From positions 1-64,000 of the forward strand of contig NZ_BNEB01000003.1 in NCBI RefSeq assembly GCF_016860545.1: 64,000 nt of DNA, read 5' to 3'. The stretch's first letter is position 1, and each line of letters opens with the position of its first letter. Under the pieces are notes generated by a model that did not search any database, was not told the origin of the DNA, and saw only the letters and a program-made list of their open reading frames with translations. Made by a program: the position numbers and the translations under genes. Source of the DNA: Streptomyces asoensis (GTDB lineage Bacteria; Actinomycetota; Actinomycetes; Streptomycetales; Streptomycetaceae). This document shows, in pieces, positions 47,195 through 55,751 of this stretch.

Positions 47195-47554
47195 CCCTGT
47201 CCTCCTCGGCTTCCGCGGCCCGGCCGCGCCGTGGTCACCGCGCCGGCCGTCCGTGACGGGCCGGCCGCGCTCGGGGGTTCGTCCCTTCCGGAGCCATCAC
47301 GACACGGGCCCGATGAGGCAGCAACTCGACGCAGCGGCGCGACGACGTTGCGTGACCGTCCAGGCTGGTCGGCGTCGTCCGGTGGTCCGGGTGCGGCGGG
47401 CGGGACAGGCGGGCGCGGGGACGGCGCCGCCCGGGCCGTCGTGCGGGGTGTCGCGGGCGCGCCGGAACCGCAGGAAGACCGCGTCCAGAGCCAGCCCAGC
47501 GGACCGCCAATGTTTCGCCCCGCCCGGGGGCGGCCCCGCTGCGGCCGGCCCCGG
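47195..47554. other. 360-bp region without a gene
   Basis: Upstream region of the duplicated membrane protein and downstream region of the 64-aa membrane peptide. High G+C, no ORF with convincing codon use, and no repeat or tRNA that I can see. Confidence 0.5.
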
Positions 47555-47749
47555 CTAGAAGCTGATCGAGTTGATGGTGTCGGCGAGGGAGTCGAGGAAG
47601 CGGTTGATCGACGGGGCCATGCCGGTCGAGGCGAGGAAGAAGCCGAACAGGATCGCGACGATGGCCGGGCCCGCCTTGATCGACCCTCCCCGGATCAGCA
47701 CCACCAGGATGATCGCCAACAGCAGCACCACTGACAGTGAAATGGCCAC
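47555..47749 (-). CDS. Small conserved-looking membrane peptide (64 aa)
   Basis: Two hydrophobic helices, AISLSVVLLLAIILVVLI and AGPAIVAILFGFFLASTG, joined by a short basic loop (RGGSIK), then an amphipathic end. Third-base use is normal for the genome. Similar small proteins are widespread in Streptomyces; role unknown. GTG is the only start and has no clear ribosome-binding site. Confidence 0.6.
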   Translation of the reverse strand: MAISLSVVLLLAIILVVLIRGGSIKAGPAIVAILFGFFLASTGMAPSINRFLDSLADTINSISF

Positions 47750-48160
47750 AACTGATCACACACCCTCGGTCGGTCCGCACTCCCGAGACCATCGTGCCAC
47801 CAACAGGGCCTCCCTATGCGGCCCGTGACGCATCATCGCGCGCCGTCCCTCGACCGGGGGCGCCCGGCGCGGCAATTCAGGTGCGTATCCACGCGGAATT
47901 CGGGGCACTTGGTTGCGGTGCCCACACAACGCCTGCGCAGGTAATTCGAATTATCGCCGCAGGTGCTCCAACTGCGCCCGCACAACCGCCGTTATGCACC
48001 TTTTAGTCGGGATGAATCATGACATCAAGGTCCGTGAATGACGTACGGCGGCCCCGGGAGCCGGTCCGGCGACCCGTGCGGCGAATAAGCCACAGCGCCT
48101 TAACCGGTGGCGACCTGGGCCGTTTTACGAATACGCACACGCGACGCTAGGGTGCCTCGA
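47750..48160. other. 411-bp divergent intergenic region
   Basis: Lies between the 64-aa membrane peptide and the acyltransferase. It is lower in G+C than the rest and contains a perfect 12-bp palindrome TAATTCGAATTA at 47942-47953 and a GGGCAC/GTGCCC hairpin at 47903-47923. No coding frame is credible. Confidence 0.5.
48124..48153 (+). promoter_or_regulatory. Candidate promoter giving a leaderless acyltransferase mRNA
   Basis: TTTACG (48124-48129), 18 nt, TAGGGT (48148-48153); the ATG begins 8 nt after the -10 box, at the expected transcription start. Confidence 0.45.
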
Positions 48161-49393
48161 ATGTTCCACGCCGCCTCGTCCCTCGCTCCGAGTCCGCGCC
48201 CGTCCCAGAACCAGAACGACCGGCAGGACCGGTCGGGGGACGAACCCGGCCGGCCCGCGGACAGACCCGCCGGACGGCCGTCGGCACCGCCCGCCGCGAA
48301 GCGCGACGCGTTCTTCGACAACGCGAAGTACCTGGCGATCGTGCTGGTGGCGATGGGGCACGCCTGGGAACCGCTGAAGGGCGACAGCCGGGTGCTCACG
48401 GCGGCCTACGTGCTGCTGTACACGTTCCACATGCCGGCCTTCATCGTCATCTCCGGCTACTTCTCCCGCGGTTTCGACGCGAGCCCCGGCAAGCTCAAGC
48501 GGCTGGTGACGGGCGTCGTCGTGCCGTACGTCGTCTTCGAGACCGCCTACCCGCTCCTGAAGACGTACGTCGGCGGCGCGCCCCAGGACATCAGCCTCCT
48601 CGACCCCTATTACCTGACCTGGTTCCTGTGCGCCCTGTTCATCTGGCGGCTGACCACACCCCTGTGGAAGCTGGTGCGTCATCCGGTGCCGCTCGCGCTG
48701 GGCATCGCCATGCTGGCGTCCGCCACCCCGGGCATCGGCGGTGACCTGGACCTCCCGCGCGTCCTTCAGTTCCTCCCCTTCTTCGTGCTGGGACTGAACC
48801 TGCGGCCGGAGCACTTCGCGCTGGTGCGCCGGCGCGCGGCCCGGATCGCGGCGGTGCCGGTGTTCGCCTTCGCGCTGGTCTTCGCCTGGTGGGCGGTGCC
48901 GCGGATGAACAGCGGCTGGCTCTACCACCGCAACTCCGCGCAGGAGCTGGGCGTGCCGTGGTGGGTCGGTCCCGTCATGCAGCTCGCCCTGTTCGGCTGC
49001 TCCCTGCTGCTGACCGCCTGCTTCCTGTCCTGGGTGCCGGGGCGCGCGACGTGGTTCACGACGCTCGGCGCGGGCACGCTCTACGGCTATCTGACGCACG
49101 GCCTGCTGCTCAAGACCGCCGACTACCGCGGCTGGTTCGACCACCCGGCGCTGCACCGCCCGCTCGGGGAGATCGCCGTCACCGTCGCCGCGGCCGCGGC
49201 CGTCACCGCCTTGTGCACGAGCCCGGTCCGCAGGGTGCTGCGGTGCGTGGTGGAGCCGAGGATGGAGTGGGCGTTCAAGCGGGACGCGGCCGAGCTCGCC
49301 CGCGGACGCGAGAGGGAGAAGGAGAAGGACGCGCAGCGGCAGGATCCCGGCACGAAGGACGCGCGGACACGGTCGGCGGATCCGGCGGTTTAG
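48161..49393 (+). CDS. Membrane acyltransferase (acyltransferase 3 / fucose 4-O-acetylase-like)
   Basis: 410 aa with about ten membrane spans. An N-terminal Pro/Arg-rich part precedes FFDNAKYLAIVLVAMGHAWE, the family's opening with its His, then YTFHMPAFIVISGYFSRG. It likely moves an acetyl group across the membrane to a wall sugar or lipid. The C-terminus is highly charged (REREKEKDAQRQD). The ATG lies right after a -10 box, without a ribosome-binding site. The stop codon overlaps the convergent HD gene by 4 nt. Confidence 0.85.
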   Translation: MFHAASSLAPSPRPSQNQNDRQDRSGDEPGRPADRPAGRPSAPPAAKRDAFFDNAKYLAIVLVAMGHAWEPLKGDSRVLTAAYVLLYTFHMPAFIVISGYFSRGFDASPGKLKRLVTGVVVPYVVFETAYPLLKTYVGGAPQDISLLDPYYLTWFLCALFIWRLTTPLWKLVRHPVPLALGIAMLASATPGIGGDLDLPRVLQFLPFFVLGLNLRPEHFALVRRRAARIAAVPVFAFALVFAWWAVPRMNSGWLYHRNSAQELGVPWWVGPVMQLALFGCSLLLTACFLSWVPGRATWFTTLGAGTLYGYLTHGLLLKTADYRGWFDHPALHRPLGEIAVTVAAAAAVTALCTSPVRRVLRCVVEPRMEWAFKRDAAELARGREREKEKDAQRQDPGTKDARTRSADPAV

Positions 49394-49848
49394 TCGCTTT
49401 CGTCCCCGGGCGCGCAGAGGCCGAGGAGGGCGCGCATCCGCGCGTACTTCCCGGTCAGCCGCTCCCGGGTGGGCGCGTCCAGGACTGCGAGGCGGGCCGG
49501 GTCCGCGTTGTGCGCCAGGTCGGCCTCCTTCACCAGCAGGGCGCCCGGGGTCGCCAGGATGCGTTCCGCGTACGCCTGGGGCGTCTCCCCCGCCCGCTTG
49601 GTGACCGCGAGGACGACGGCCTTCGTACGGTCGGTCAGCGCGGCCTCGCGCAGCCAGGTCGCGGACAGGGCGTCGTCCTCGACGGAGTCGTGCAGCCAGG
49701 CGGCGGCGATCAGCTCGTCGTCGCCGCCCCGCGCGCGGACGCCCTCCGCGACCGCCCGCAGGTGCTCGGTGTAGGGCCGGCCCGCTTTGTCGGTCTGTCC
49801 CTCGTGGGCGGCGCGGGCGAGGCTCTCGACCTCGGACAGGGTGAGCAT
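49390..49848 (-). CDS. HD-domain hydrolase (SpoT-like)
   Basis: 152 aa, a lone HD domain. Metal ligands are in ARAAHEGQTDKAGRPYTEHL, in AAWLHDSVEDD (the HD pair) and in LVKEADLAHNAD. It resembles the N-terminal hydrolase domain of RelA/SpoT proteins, but the size fits small (p)ppGpp- or nucleotide-hydrolysing HD proteins; the substrate is not known. It overlaps the acyltransferase end tail-to-tail. Confidence 0.85.
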   Translation of the reverse strand: MLTLSEVESLARAAHEGQTDKAGRPYTEHLRAVAEGVRARGGDDELIAAAWLHDSVEDDALSATWLREAALTDRTKAVVLAVTKRAGETPQAYAERILATPGALLVKEADLAHNADPARLAVLDAPTRERLTGKYARMRALLGLCAPGDESD

Positions 49849-49880
49849 GGCGGGTCTTCCCCCCGGGTGTCTCGGCGGAG

Positions 49881-51065
49881 TCAGGACAGGGCGAGCGACT
49901 GGGCGGTCGGGCCCTCGCGGCAGACCAGCAGCAGGGCGCGGTCGTCGTTGACGTCCTTCGCCACCGCCTCGATCAGGTGCCAGGCGGCGCCCTGGAAGCC
50001 GCCGGCCACATAGCGGTCGGCCTCACCGGTGAGGCGGTCGATGCCCTCCACGATGTCCCGGTCGGAGGTCTCCACCAGACCGTCGGTGAACAGCATCAGC
50101 ACGTCACCGGGGCGCAGGGAGCCCTTGACCGGGTCGAACTGGGCGCCGTCGTACACCCCGAGGAGCGGGCCCTCGGCGGCCTTCTCCTCCCAGCGGCCGC
50201 TGCCCGCGCTGAGCTGGAGGCCCGGCGGGTGACCGGCCGAGTAGAGCTCGTAGTCGCCGGAGTCGAGGTCGAGGACCAGGTGGATGGAGGTGGCGAAGCC
50301 CTCGTCCCAGTCCTGGCGGAGCAGGTAGCCGTTGGCGGCGGGGAGGAAGGCGTGCGGGGGCAGCGACCCGAGCAGACCGCCGAACGCGCCGGACAGCAGG
50401 AGCGCGCGCGAACCGGCGTCCATGCCCTTGCCGGAGACGTCGGTGAGGACGACCTCCAGGGTGCGGCCGCCGTTGGTGCGGGCCGCGACGACGAAGTCTC
50501 CGGAGAAGGACTGCCCGCCCGCCGGCCGCAGGGCCATCTCGCGGTGCCAGCCGTGCGGCAGACCGGGCAGCTTGCTCTGCACCCGGATGCGCTCGCGCAG
50601 GTCGAAGAGCATGGTGCCGCCGCGCCGCCAGGGCACGCCGACCCGGCTGCGGAACTGGGCGATGAGGAGACCGAAGAAACCGCATGCGGCGACGACCAGG
50701 ACCACGCCCGGGGTGACCCGGGAGGGGCCCTCGGTGTACGGGCCCAGCTGCACGGACTCCACGATCAGCGCGGTGGCCGCGGCGGCGTACAGGCCGAGCA
50801 GGCTCGACGGGCGCAGCAGCAGTCCGCCCGCGACGATCGGCAGGACCAGGGCGGCCGGTGAGCACCACACCGAGTCGGCGAGCGTGGTGGCGGCGATCAG
50901 CGGGACCGTGAGCAGCAGGAACGCCAGCGCGATCCAGTCCGAGCCGTCGCCGCGGAAGTAGTCCACGGCGCTTCTGCGCACGCCGGTGCGGACCCGGTGC
51001 CACAAGTGCTTCAACCGGGCCGTCAACGTCTCGGCTTCCGCGCGCCGCTGTCGTCCTGCTGCCAT
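49881..51065 (-). CDS. Membrane PP2C-family phosphatase (SpoIIE/RsbU type)
   Basis: 394 aa. After a basic start, four or five membrane spans (about 45-140: IALAFLLLTVPLIAATTL, ALVLPIVAGGLLL, VVLVVAACGFFGLLI) lead to a SpoIIE phosphatase domain with GQSFSGDFVVAA, VLTDVSGKGMDAG, YELYSAGHPPGLQL and VLMLFTDGLVETSD, which hold the metal-binding Asp residues. It likely dephosphorylates an anti-anti-sigma factor in a stress pathway. No sensor domain besides the spans. Confidence 0.92.
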   Translation of the reverse strand: MAAGRQRRAEAETLTARLKHLWHRVRTGVRRSAVDYFRGDGSDWIALAFLLLTVPLIAATTLADSVWCSPAALVLPIVAGGLLLRPSSLLGLYAAAATALIVESVQLGPYTEGPSRVTPGVVLVVAACGFFGLLIAQFRSRVGVPWRRGGTMLFDLRERIRVQSKLPGLPHGWHREMALRPAGGQSFSGDFVVAARTNGGRTLEVVLTDVSGKGMDAGSRALLLSGAFGGLLGSLPPHAFLPAANGYLLRQDWDEGFATSIHLVLDLDSGDYELYSAGHPPGLQLSAGSGRWEEKAAEGPLLGVYDGAQFDPVKGSLRPGDVLMLFTDGLVETSDRDIVEGIDRLTGEADRYVAGGFQGAAWHLIEAVAKDVNDDRALLLVCREGPTAQSLALS

Positions 51066-51228
51066 TAGTTCGGGACCCTATCCATCGAACCCGCCGCTTG
51101 GCACGGGAGGTCCCACTTGTCCCCCCTCTCAGGCTCAACTTCACAGTGAACTTCACGGAAAGCGCTCACGCCCCGAGGAGGGGAAAATTGCCTGGCCCGT
51201 CCTGTGGAGGGCTGCTAGGCATGGGGCC

Positions 51229-52536
51229 ATGACCGGTGACGCGGCAGGCCGTTCGGCCTCCTCCGCGGCCGGGCGGCACGAACTGCGGAAGGTGCGGGAG
51301 ATGCGGGAGTCACGCGAGACGCGAACGCTGCTGCGGGACGAATGGGACGAGTGGTACGACACCTTCCTGCGCACCTTCGGCGGGGTCCCGGAGCCGGCCG
51401 AGGAACGGGAGCTGTTCCGCGATCTCACCCCGCACGACCGCTCCCTGGGCGTCTGGGACGCCGGGCGGTGCGTGGCGACGGCGGGGGCCTACGACTTCCG
51501 GCTGACCGTGCCGGGCGGGGCCTCGGTGCCGGCCGCGGGCGTGACGATGGTCGGTGTGAGCGCGACCCACCGGCGGCGCGGGGTGCTGACCTCGATGATG
51601 CGGCGGCAGCTGGACGATGTGCGGGCGTGGGGCGAGCCGCTCGCGGTCCTCACGGCCTCCGAACCGGACATCTACGGACGGTTCGGGTACGCCGCGGCGG
51701 CCTTCGGGCTGCACGCCGAGATCGACACGAGCCGGGTACGGCTGTCCGTCCCGCCCGGCACGGACGACGTACGGCTGCGGTACGCCGATCCCGTCGCGGA
51801 ACTCGACGTGTGCGAGGCGCTGTACGCGCGGACCGTGCCCGACCGGCCCGGGATGCTCGCGCGCCGGCCGGGCTGGGAGCGGCTGGGGCTGCTCGACCCG
51901 GAGAGCGGTCGGGGCGGGGCGTCGCCGCTCCAGTGCGTCCTCGCCGAGCGGGACGGTGAGGTCACCGGGTACGTCCGCTTCCGGGTGCGGCCCGAGTGGC
52001 GGGACAGCGGACACAACGGGCAGGTGCTGCTCCAGGATCTGACAGCCGCCGATCCGGCGTCGGAGGCGGCGCTGTGGCGGTTCCTGTTCGGGATCGACCT
52101 CACGACCTCGCTGAAGGTCCGCGGGCGGCCGGTGGACGAGGCCTGGCAGTACCTGGTGTCCGACGTACGGCGGTGCGAGCTGCGGGTGCGGGACTCGCTG
52201 TACGTGCGGCTCGTGGACGTGGGCGCGGCGCTGGAGGCCCGTACCTACCAGGCGCCGGTGGACGTGGTGTTCGAGGTCGAGGACGCCTTCTGCCCCTGGA
52301 ACGCGGGGCGTTGGCGGCTTTCGGGCGACACCAAGGGCGCGGTGTGCGGGCGCACCTCCGACGCCGCCGATCTCGCGCTCTCCGTCAGGGAGTTGGGGGC
52401 GGTCTACCTCGGGGGCGTCGGCCCGGCCCCGCTGGCGCGGGCCGGACGGGTCGACGAGCTCAGGAGGGGCGCGCTGGCCGAGGCCGCCGTGGGGTTCGGC
52501 GCCGTCACGGCTCCCTGGCTGCCGCACGGCTTCTGA
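51229..52536 (+). CDS. Eis-family GNAT N-acetyltransferase
   Basis: 435 aa with two GNAT folds and an SCP2-like end, as in Eis. The acetyl-CoA loop is VSATHRRRGVLTSMM, followed by EPDIYGRFGYAAA; the second GNAT part has YLVSDVRRCELRVRDSLYVR; the chain ends in WLPHGF, whose terminal carboxylate is catalytic in Eis. Known relatives acetylate amines on aminoglycosides or proteins. ATG 51229 follows a TAGGCA box by 7 nt. ATG 51301 (RESRETRTLL) is an alternative. Confidence 0.88.
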   Translation: MTGDAAGRSASSAAGRHELRKVREMRESRETRTLLRDEWDEWYDTFLRTFGGVPEPAEERELFRDLTPHDRSLGVWDAGRCVATAGAYDFRLTVPGGASVPAAGVTMVGVSATHRRRGVLTSMMRRQLDDVRAWGEPLAVLTASEPDIYGRFGYAAAAFGLHAEIDTSRVRLSVPPGTDDVRLRYADPVAELDVCEALYARTVPDRPGMLARRPGWERLGLLDPESGRGGASPLQCVLAERDGEVTGYVRFRVRPEWRDSGHNGQVLLQDLTAADPASEAALWRFLFGIDLTTSLKVRGRPVDEAWQYLVSDVRRCELRVRDSLYVRLVDVGAALEARTYQAPVDVVFEVEDAFCPWNAGRWRLSGDTKGAVCGRTSDAADLALSVRELGAVYLGGVGPAPLARAGRVDELRRGALAEAAVGFGAVTAPWLPHGF

Positions 52537-52578
52537 GGGCGGGCGCGCCGCCGGTGTCCGGCCGGGTCCGGCCGCGGG

Positions 52579-53385
52579 TCACTTCCGCTGGCAGGTCGGG
52601 CACCAGAAGAGGTTGCGGGCGGCGAGGTCGGCGGTGCGGACGGTGTCGCCGCAGAGGTGGCAGGGCTGGTGCGTACGGCGGTAGACGTACACCTCGCCGC
52701 CGTGGTCGTCGACGCGGGGCGGCCGGCCCATGGCCTGCGGGGTGTGCTGCGGGCGGACCGTGTCGATGCGGTTGTCGCGGACGCCGTCGCGCATGAGGGC
52801 GACGAGGTCGGTCCAGATCGCGTCCCACTCGGTCGGGGTGATGTCCCTGCCCGCCCGGTAGGGGTCGATGCCGTGGCGGAAGAGGACCTCGGCCCGGTAG
52901 ACGTTGCCGACGCCCGCGATGACCTTCTGGTCCATGAGGAGGGCGGCGATCGTCGTCCGGCTGCGCGCGATGCGGGCGTAGGCGGCCGCGGGGTCGGCGT
53001 CGGCGCGCAGCGGGTCGGGGCCGAGGCGGCCGTGTATCGCCCGCTTCTCGTCGTCCGTGATCAGGGCGCAGGTGGTGGGGCCCCGCAGGTCCACGTAGCC
53101 GGTGGGACCGGCGAGGCGGAGGCGGACCGTGTCGGTGGGCGGTGGCGCGGGGGCCGGACCGAAGGTGACCTTGCCGAAGAGGCCCAGGTGGATGTGGATC
53201 CAGCGCCCGCCGGCGAACCCGAGGAAGAGGTGTTTGCCGTGGGCCTCGGTGCGGGTGAGCGAGGCGCCGGCGAGGAGCTCGGCGGAGGGGGTGAACCTGC
53301 CCTGCGGGCTGCTCACCGCCAGGGGTCGGCGGGTGAAGCGGGCGTAGTCCTGCGCCAGCCGGTGGATGGTGTGGCCTTCCGGCAC
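52579..53385 (-). CDS. Fpg/Nei-family DNA glycosylase / AP lyase
   Basis: Base-excision repair enzyme, 268 aa. Pro2-Glu3 at the N-terminus (PEGHTIHRLA) are catalytic after Met removal; Lys in EAHGKHLFLGF; the helix-two-turn-helix is at DQKVIAGVGNVYRAEVLF, and a C-terminal zinc finger CHLC...CPTC contacts DNA. The PEGHTIHR start marks the actinobacterial Nei group rather than MutM (PELPEVE). GTG 53385 has GGAGA at 5 nt. Confidence 0.92.
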   Translation of the reverse strand: MPEGHTIHRLAQDYARFTRRPLAVSSPQGRFTPSAELLAGASLTRTEAHGKHLFLGFAGGRWIHIHLGLFGKVTFGPAPAPPPTDTVRLRLAGPTGYVDLRGPTTCALITDDEKRAIHGRLGPDPLRADADPAAAYARIARSRTTIAALLMDQKVIAGVGNVYRAEVLFRHGIDPYRAGRDITPTEWDAIWTDLVALMRDGVRDNRIDTVRPQHTPQAMGRPPRVDDHGGEVYVYRRTHQPCHLCGDTVRTADLAARNLFWCPTCQRK

Positions 53386-53407
53386 CGGTGTCTCCTCGTC
53401 CTCGCGC

Positions 53408-53434
53408 CGCTCACCCGGCAGGACCGGGTGAGCG
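53408..53434 (-). terminator. rpiB terminator
   Basis: Perfect 11-bp inverted repeat with a 5-nt loop, 36 nt after the rpiB stop and before the glycosylase start. Confidence 0.7.
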
Positions 53435-53469
53435 CCGAGGCCGTCCGGGGCCGCGCCCCGGGCGGGTCG

Positions 53470-53955
53470 CTACTGCTGGGGGTGGTGGGCCGGGATCTCG
53501 GGGAGGGTGCCCGTCGTCTCGTACGCGGAGAGCATGTCGATGCGGCGGATGTGACGCTCGTCCTCGGAGAACGGGGTGGCGAGGAACGTCTCGACGAACT
53601 TCGTCGCCTCGTCCTGGGAGTGCATGCGGGAGCCGACGGCGACGACGTTGGCGTTGTTGTGCTGGCGGCCGAGGGACGCGGTCTCCTCGCTCCAGGCCAG
53701 GGCGGCACGGACGCCCTTCACCTTGTTCGCCGCGATCTGCTCGCCGTTGCCGGAGCCGCCGATCACGACGCCGAGGGAGCCGGGGTCCGCCGCCGTGCGC
53801 TCCGCGGCGCGCAGGCAGAAGGGCGGGTAGTCGTCCTGGGCGTCGTAGATGTGGGGCCCGCAGTCGACCGGGTCGTGACCCGCCGCCCTGAGCTGCTCCA
53901 CGAGGTGGTTCTTGAGTTCGAAGCCGGCATGGTCCGAGCCGAGATACACGCGCAT
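53470..53955 (-). CDS. rpiB: Ribose-5-phosphate isomerase B
   Basis: 161 aa; pentose phosphate pathway. RVYLGSDHAGFELKNHL at the start, catalytic region IGGSGNGEQIAANKVKGVRA (with Glu in place of the Cys base found in E. coli, as in mycobacteria), and GRQHNNANVVAVGSR. The C-terminal tail is His/Gln-rich. ATG 53955 is the only reasonable start. Confidence 0.94.
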   Translation of the reverse strand: MRVYLGSDHAGFELKNHLVEQLRAAGHDPVDCGPHIYDAQDDYPPFCLRAAERTAADPGSLGVVIGGSGNGEQIAANKVKGVRAALAWSEETASLGRQHNNANVVAVGSRMHSQDEATKFVETFLATPFSEDERHIRRIDMLSAYETTGTLPEIPAHHPQQ

Positions 53956-54170
53956 GCGTCGAGTGTGACATGGGCGCCGTGGGGTAGCAGCGCCGGGTGC
54001 CGCGTCCGAAAACTGTGAGTAATCCTACAGAACCTCAGGAAAACCTCAAATAACAATCTGGAATCGAAGGTTCCCGAATTCATTCACCTCGGATTCACTG
54101 GACCGGCTCGTACGCCCCCCACGCACGATCCACTTGATTCCCCTCACGCGGCGCAAAGGAAAACACCCTC

Positions 54171-55661
54171 ATGACTTCGCAGCCGACCCTCACCAAGGCC
54201 GACGGCGGCCCCGGAGGTTCCGAAGAGCCCGGGGCCGGGCCCGGGACCGGGCTCCACGCAGGGCTCAAGAACCGGCACCTGTCGATGATCGCCATCGGCG
54301 GTGTCATCGGCGCCGGACTGTTCGTCGGTTCCAGCTCCGGCATCGCCACCGCCGGACCGGGCATCCTGCTCTCCTACGCCCTCGTCGGCACGCTCGTGGT
54401 GCTGGTGATGCGGATGCTGGGCGAGATGTCCGCGGCCAACCCGACCTCGGGCTCCTTCTCCGCGCACGCCGACCGGGCGCTCGGCCGCTGGGCCGGGTTC
54501 TCCATCGGCTGGCTGTACTGGTTCTTCTGGGTCGTCGTGCTCGCGGTGGAGGCCACCGCCGGCGCCAAGATCCTCGAAGGGTGGATCCCCGCCGTACCGC
54601 AGTGGGGGTGGGCGCTCCTGGTGATGGTGGTGCTGACCGCCACCAACCTCGTGTCCGTCGGCTCCTACGGCGAGTTCGAGTTCTGGTTCGCCGGGATCAA
54701 GGTCGTCGCGATCGGCGCCTTCATCGTCGTCGGCGGACTGGCCGTCTTCGGCGTGCTGCCCGGCAGCGACAGCGACAAGGCCGGGCTCGGCAACCTCACC
54801 GACCACGGCGGCTTCCTGCCCAACGGGCCGGGCGCCATCCTCACCGGCGTGCTGCTCGTCGTCTTCTCCTTCATGGGCAGCGAGATCGCGACCCTGGCGG
54901 CCGGCGAGTCCGAGGACCCGCAGCGGGCGGTCACCAAGTCCACCAACAGCATCATCTGGCGGATCGGCGTCTTCTACCTCGGCTCGATCCTCGTCGTCGT
55001 CACGCTGCTGCCGTGGAACGACCCGTCCATCAAGGAGCAGGGCTCCTACGTCGCCGCGCTGAACTCCCTCGGGATCGCGCACGCCGGTCAGATCATGAAC
55101 TTCATCGTGCTGACGTCGGTGCTGTCCTGTCTCAACTCCGGGCTCTACACCGCCTCCCGCATGGCCTTCTCGCTCGGTCAGCGCGGGGACGCGCCGAAGA
55201 TGTTCGCCCGCACGACGCGTCGGGGTGTTCCGCTCGCGGCGATCGTCGCCTCGGTGCTGTTCGGGTTCGTCGCCGTCTTCTTCAACTACAAGTTCCCGGA
55301 CTCCGTCTTCCTCTTCCTCGTCAACTCCAGCGGTGCCGTCGCCCTGTTCGTCTGGCTCGTGATCTGCTTCTCGCAGCTGCGGATGCGGAAGATCATCCAG
55401 GCCGAGGCGCCGGAGAAGCTCGTCGTGAAGATGTGGCTGTACCCCTACCTGACCTGGGCGACGGCCGCGCTGATCGTCTTCGTGCTCGGGTACATGCTGA
55501 CCGACACCGAGGGCGAGAGCAGTGGCCGCACGACCGTGCTGCTGTCGCTGCTCGTGGCCGCCCTCGTGGTCGCCGTCGCCTTCGTGAAGGAGGGCCGGAC
55601 CAGGGCCAGGGCCAGGGCCGCCTCCGAGGTCCCGGCCACGTCCCGGGTCGAGGCCGAGTAG
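54171..55661 (+). CDS. Amino acid permease (APC superfamily, AAT/GABA-permease type)
   Basis: 496 aa with 12 membrane spans. The substrate loop IAIGGVIGAGLFVGSSSGI is in span 1, MGSEIATLAAGESEDPQRAV in the span 6-7 region, and ASRMAFSLGQRGDAPKMF in the consensus loop. These match proton-coupled amino acid or GABA importers; the exact substrate cannot be told. The N-terminus is Gly/Pro-rich. AAAGGA stands 11 nt before the ATG. A relatively A+T-rich 215-bp region with no clear promoter precedes it. Confidence 0.9.
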   Translation: MTSQPTLTKADGGPGGSEEPGAGPGTGLHAGLKNRHLSMIAIGGVIGAGLFVGSSSGIATAGPGILLSYALVGTLVVLVMRMLGEMSAANPTSGSFSAHADRALGRWAGFSIGWLYWFFWVVVLAVEATAGAKILEGWIPAVPQWGWALLVMVVLTATNLVSVGSYGEFEFWFAGIKVVAIGAFIVVGGLAVFGVLPGSDSDKAGLGNLTDHGGFLPNGPGAILTGVLLVVFSFMGSEIATLAAGESEDPQRAVTKSTNSIIWRIGVFYLGSILVVVTLLPWNDPSIKEQGSYVAALNSLGIAHAGQIMNFIVLTSVLSCLNSGLYTASRMAFSLGQRGDAPKMFARTTRRGVPLAAIVASVLFGFVAVFFNYKFPDSVFLFLVNSSGAVALFVWLVICFSQLRMRKIIQAEAPEKLVVKMWLYPYLTWATAALIVFVLGYMLTDTEGESSGRTTVLLSLLVAALVVAVAFVKEGRTRARARAASEVPATSRVEAE

Positions 55662-55709
55662 TCCCGCGCCGGCCGGCTCGCGCGTGCGAGCGGCGGCCGG
55701 CGCGAGTGC

Positions 55710-55746
55710 GCGAGGGGTCCGCCGCGGCGGGCCCCTCGCCGCTTTT
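55710..55746. terminator. Bidirectional terminator after the permease
   Basis: 14-bp stem with one G-U pair followed by CGCTTTT on the plus strand, a nearly classical terminator, between the convergent permease and kinase genes. Confidence 0.8.
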
Positions 55747-55751
55747 GCCGC

